DNA from: Streptomyces collinus Tu 365
Lineage (GTDB): Bacteria; Actinomycetota; Actinomycetes; Streptomycetales; Streptomycetaceae
Reading direction: 5' to 3'
NCBI RefSeq assembly: GCF_000444875.1
Contig: NC_021985.1
Span: 8,142,170-8,206,169 of the forward strand
Length of the DNA stretch: 64,000 bases
In this document: piece after piece, positions 63,206-64,000 of the stretch
Layout: each line of letters opens with the position of its first letter
How positions within the stretch are numbered: position 1 is the first letter of the stretch
Notes under the pieces: model-generated
The model's database searches: none
Seen by the model: the letters and a program-made list of their open reading frames with translations, nothing else
Told to the model about the DNA's origin: nothing
Position numbers and translations under genes: made by a program

Positions 63206-63757
63206 GTGCCTGAACGTCCTCTCAGGCCAGGGTGCCCCTGGTCCCGGCCGTACGGGTCAGCGCCCCCGACCAGCCCGGGCAGTGTTGGAGGGTGGTCGAC
63301 GGACTGGGAGGCCAGCCTGCCGCACTACACGTCCGTAGCACGCGTCTCCGGCCTGGGCCACTACGTGCAGCGTCGCCTGTGGTGGACCTCCGCCCAGTCT
63401 GAGCGCGCACAGAACGAGCACGACCGCAGACGCCAGGAGCAGGCCGAACGGGCGGAACGGGCCGACAGAGTTCGTCGGGAGGCCGCGGACCGCCGCGCCG
63501 CACGCCAGCAGCAAGAGCTCCAGCGCAGGCAGGAACTCCAGCGGCGCCGCCAGAGGCACCTCATGCCGGCTCCCGAAGACGAAGCGACCCGGCGCGCCCA
63601 GGCACAGGAGCAGCGGCGCTTGGAGCAGGCATGGCGCCGGCAGCGCGAGCAGGAGGACTCTTTCCCTTCCCCCACACGTAGGTGGCGACCAATGCCTCTC
63701 GGAGCGTCTCGCGCGCCAGCGTGTTGGCGACCATCAACGTCACCTGCGCGCGGCTGA
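63206..63757 (+). CDS. Arg/Gln-rich coiled-coil protein, doubtful
   Basis: 183 residues. Residues about 70-150 are a long charged helix (AQNEHDRRRQEQAERAERAD and QQQELQRRQELQRRRQ) typical of coiled coils; the ends look less coding-like. Possibly a fragment of a larger conjugation-type protein, in a region of debris. No binding site is clear. Confidence 0.35.
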   Translation: MPERPLRPGCPWSRPYGSAPPTSPGSVGGWSTDWEASLPHYTSVARVSGLGHYVQRRLWWTSAQSERAQNEHDRRRQEQAERAERADRVRREAADRRAARQQQELQRRQELQRRRQRHLMPAPEDEATRRAQAQEQRRLEQAWRRQREQEDSFPSPTRRWRPMPLGASRAPACWRPSTSPARG

Positions 63758-63809
63758 CCCGGGCGCCCCCGGTGAAGGAGTGGGGAGCCAGTGCCGAAAG
63801 CCAGGGGGT
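63657..63809 (-). pseudogene. Possible OGG-fold protein fragment
   Basis: The minus-strand frame reads PWLSALAPHSFTGGARVSRAQ, VTLMVANTLARETLREALVATYVWGKGKS; the VSRA and YVWGKG pattern resembles 8-oxoguanine glycosylase-fold proteins of Streptomyces. Only about 50 residues fit, so if real it is a remnant. Low certainty. Confidence 0.25.
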
Positions 63810-63960
63810 GATCCCCGGCTGTGACGCAGCTCCTGTCGCCCCCGGGGGAGGCCGCCGTACCGTTGTCCGCACCTCCCCGCCCGGGCGCGCAGTGCCCGCG
63901 ACCGGATCACCCACACCGGAACACCCAGGACAGGCGGGCATACGCACAGGACGGTCCACC

Positions 63961-64000
63961 ATGCCCACCGCGCTCTCGCCCGTCATCGCCGCCTCCGCAC
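63961..64000 (+). CDS. Start of a gene cut by the window edge
   Basis: ATG at 63,961 starts MPTALSPVIAASA and runs to the end of the window; AGGACGG lies just upstream. Only 13 residues can be seen, so nothing can be said about the product. Confidence 0.3.
   Translation, partial: MPTALSPVIAASA

Overview
The DNA is very GC-rich, with strong third-position G/C bias, translationally coupled genes (ATGA and GTGA overlaps), TTA codons confined to a few special genes, and a tap/tpg telomere-replication gene pair. Together these point to a Streptomyces or close relative with a linear replicon. The gene content (secondary metabolism, many secreted proteins, NACHT and LuxR regulators, decayed genes and an IS remnant) fits a chromosome arm or a large linear plasmid.

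Layout. Positions 1-7,005: the end of an unidentified gene, a terminator, then a tightly overlapping six-gene stressosome-like partner-switching operon (RsbR, RsbS, RsbT, an ATPase-PP2C fusion, a hybrid histidine kinase, a response regulator-PP2C). Positions 7,076-12,369: a small MerR regulator, a membrane protein, a secreted 12-residue-repeat protein, an ECF sigma factor coupled to a membrane-anchored beta-propeller protein, and a secreted cyclophilin.

Positions 12,479-30,082 hold a biosynthetic gene cluster. A leftward run of 13 overlapping or abutting genes starts at 25,674: ACP, TrpB-like enzyme, BtrH-like/ACP fusion, AMP ligase, PLP decarboxylase, ACP, two acyl-CoA-dehydrogenase-fold flavoproteins, Sfp-type phosphopantetheinyl transferase, a second BtrH-like protein, amino-acid adenylating enzyme, ATP-grasp ligase, flavin reductase. 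A type II thioesterase lies upstream on the same strand, and an ATP-grasp ligase plus an MFS exporter diverge from it. No multimodular PKS or NRPS is present. The set looks like a discrete carrier-protein pathway related in logic to butirosin side-chain assembly (BtrI/J/K/V/H). In-frame TTA codons in both divergent genes suggest bldA control, and a TGTGA-N6-TCACA palindrome sits between them.

Positions 30,173-44,568: a membrane protein divergent from a MerR regulator with a MerR-type operator, a DUF4328 protein, tpg and tap, cbiZ, a YunG-like protein, a NACHT NTPase with a small partner that shares an amyloid-like motif, a decayed anti-sigma ATPase gene, a secreted protein, an RsbW-like ATPase, an SRPBCC protein and a YdeP-type molybdoenzyme.

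Positions 44,839-64,000 are a decaying region. They hold three glycine-rich secreted proteins, a helicase fragment, two paralogous AAA/LuxR regulators (the second frameshifted), remnants of DUF4232, NmrA, IS5-type transposase, DUF6262-like and other genes, a frameshifted proline-repeat secreted protein, several small secreted proteins, a HEAT-repeat protein and a DUF4265 protein.
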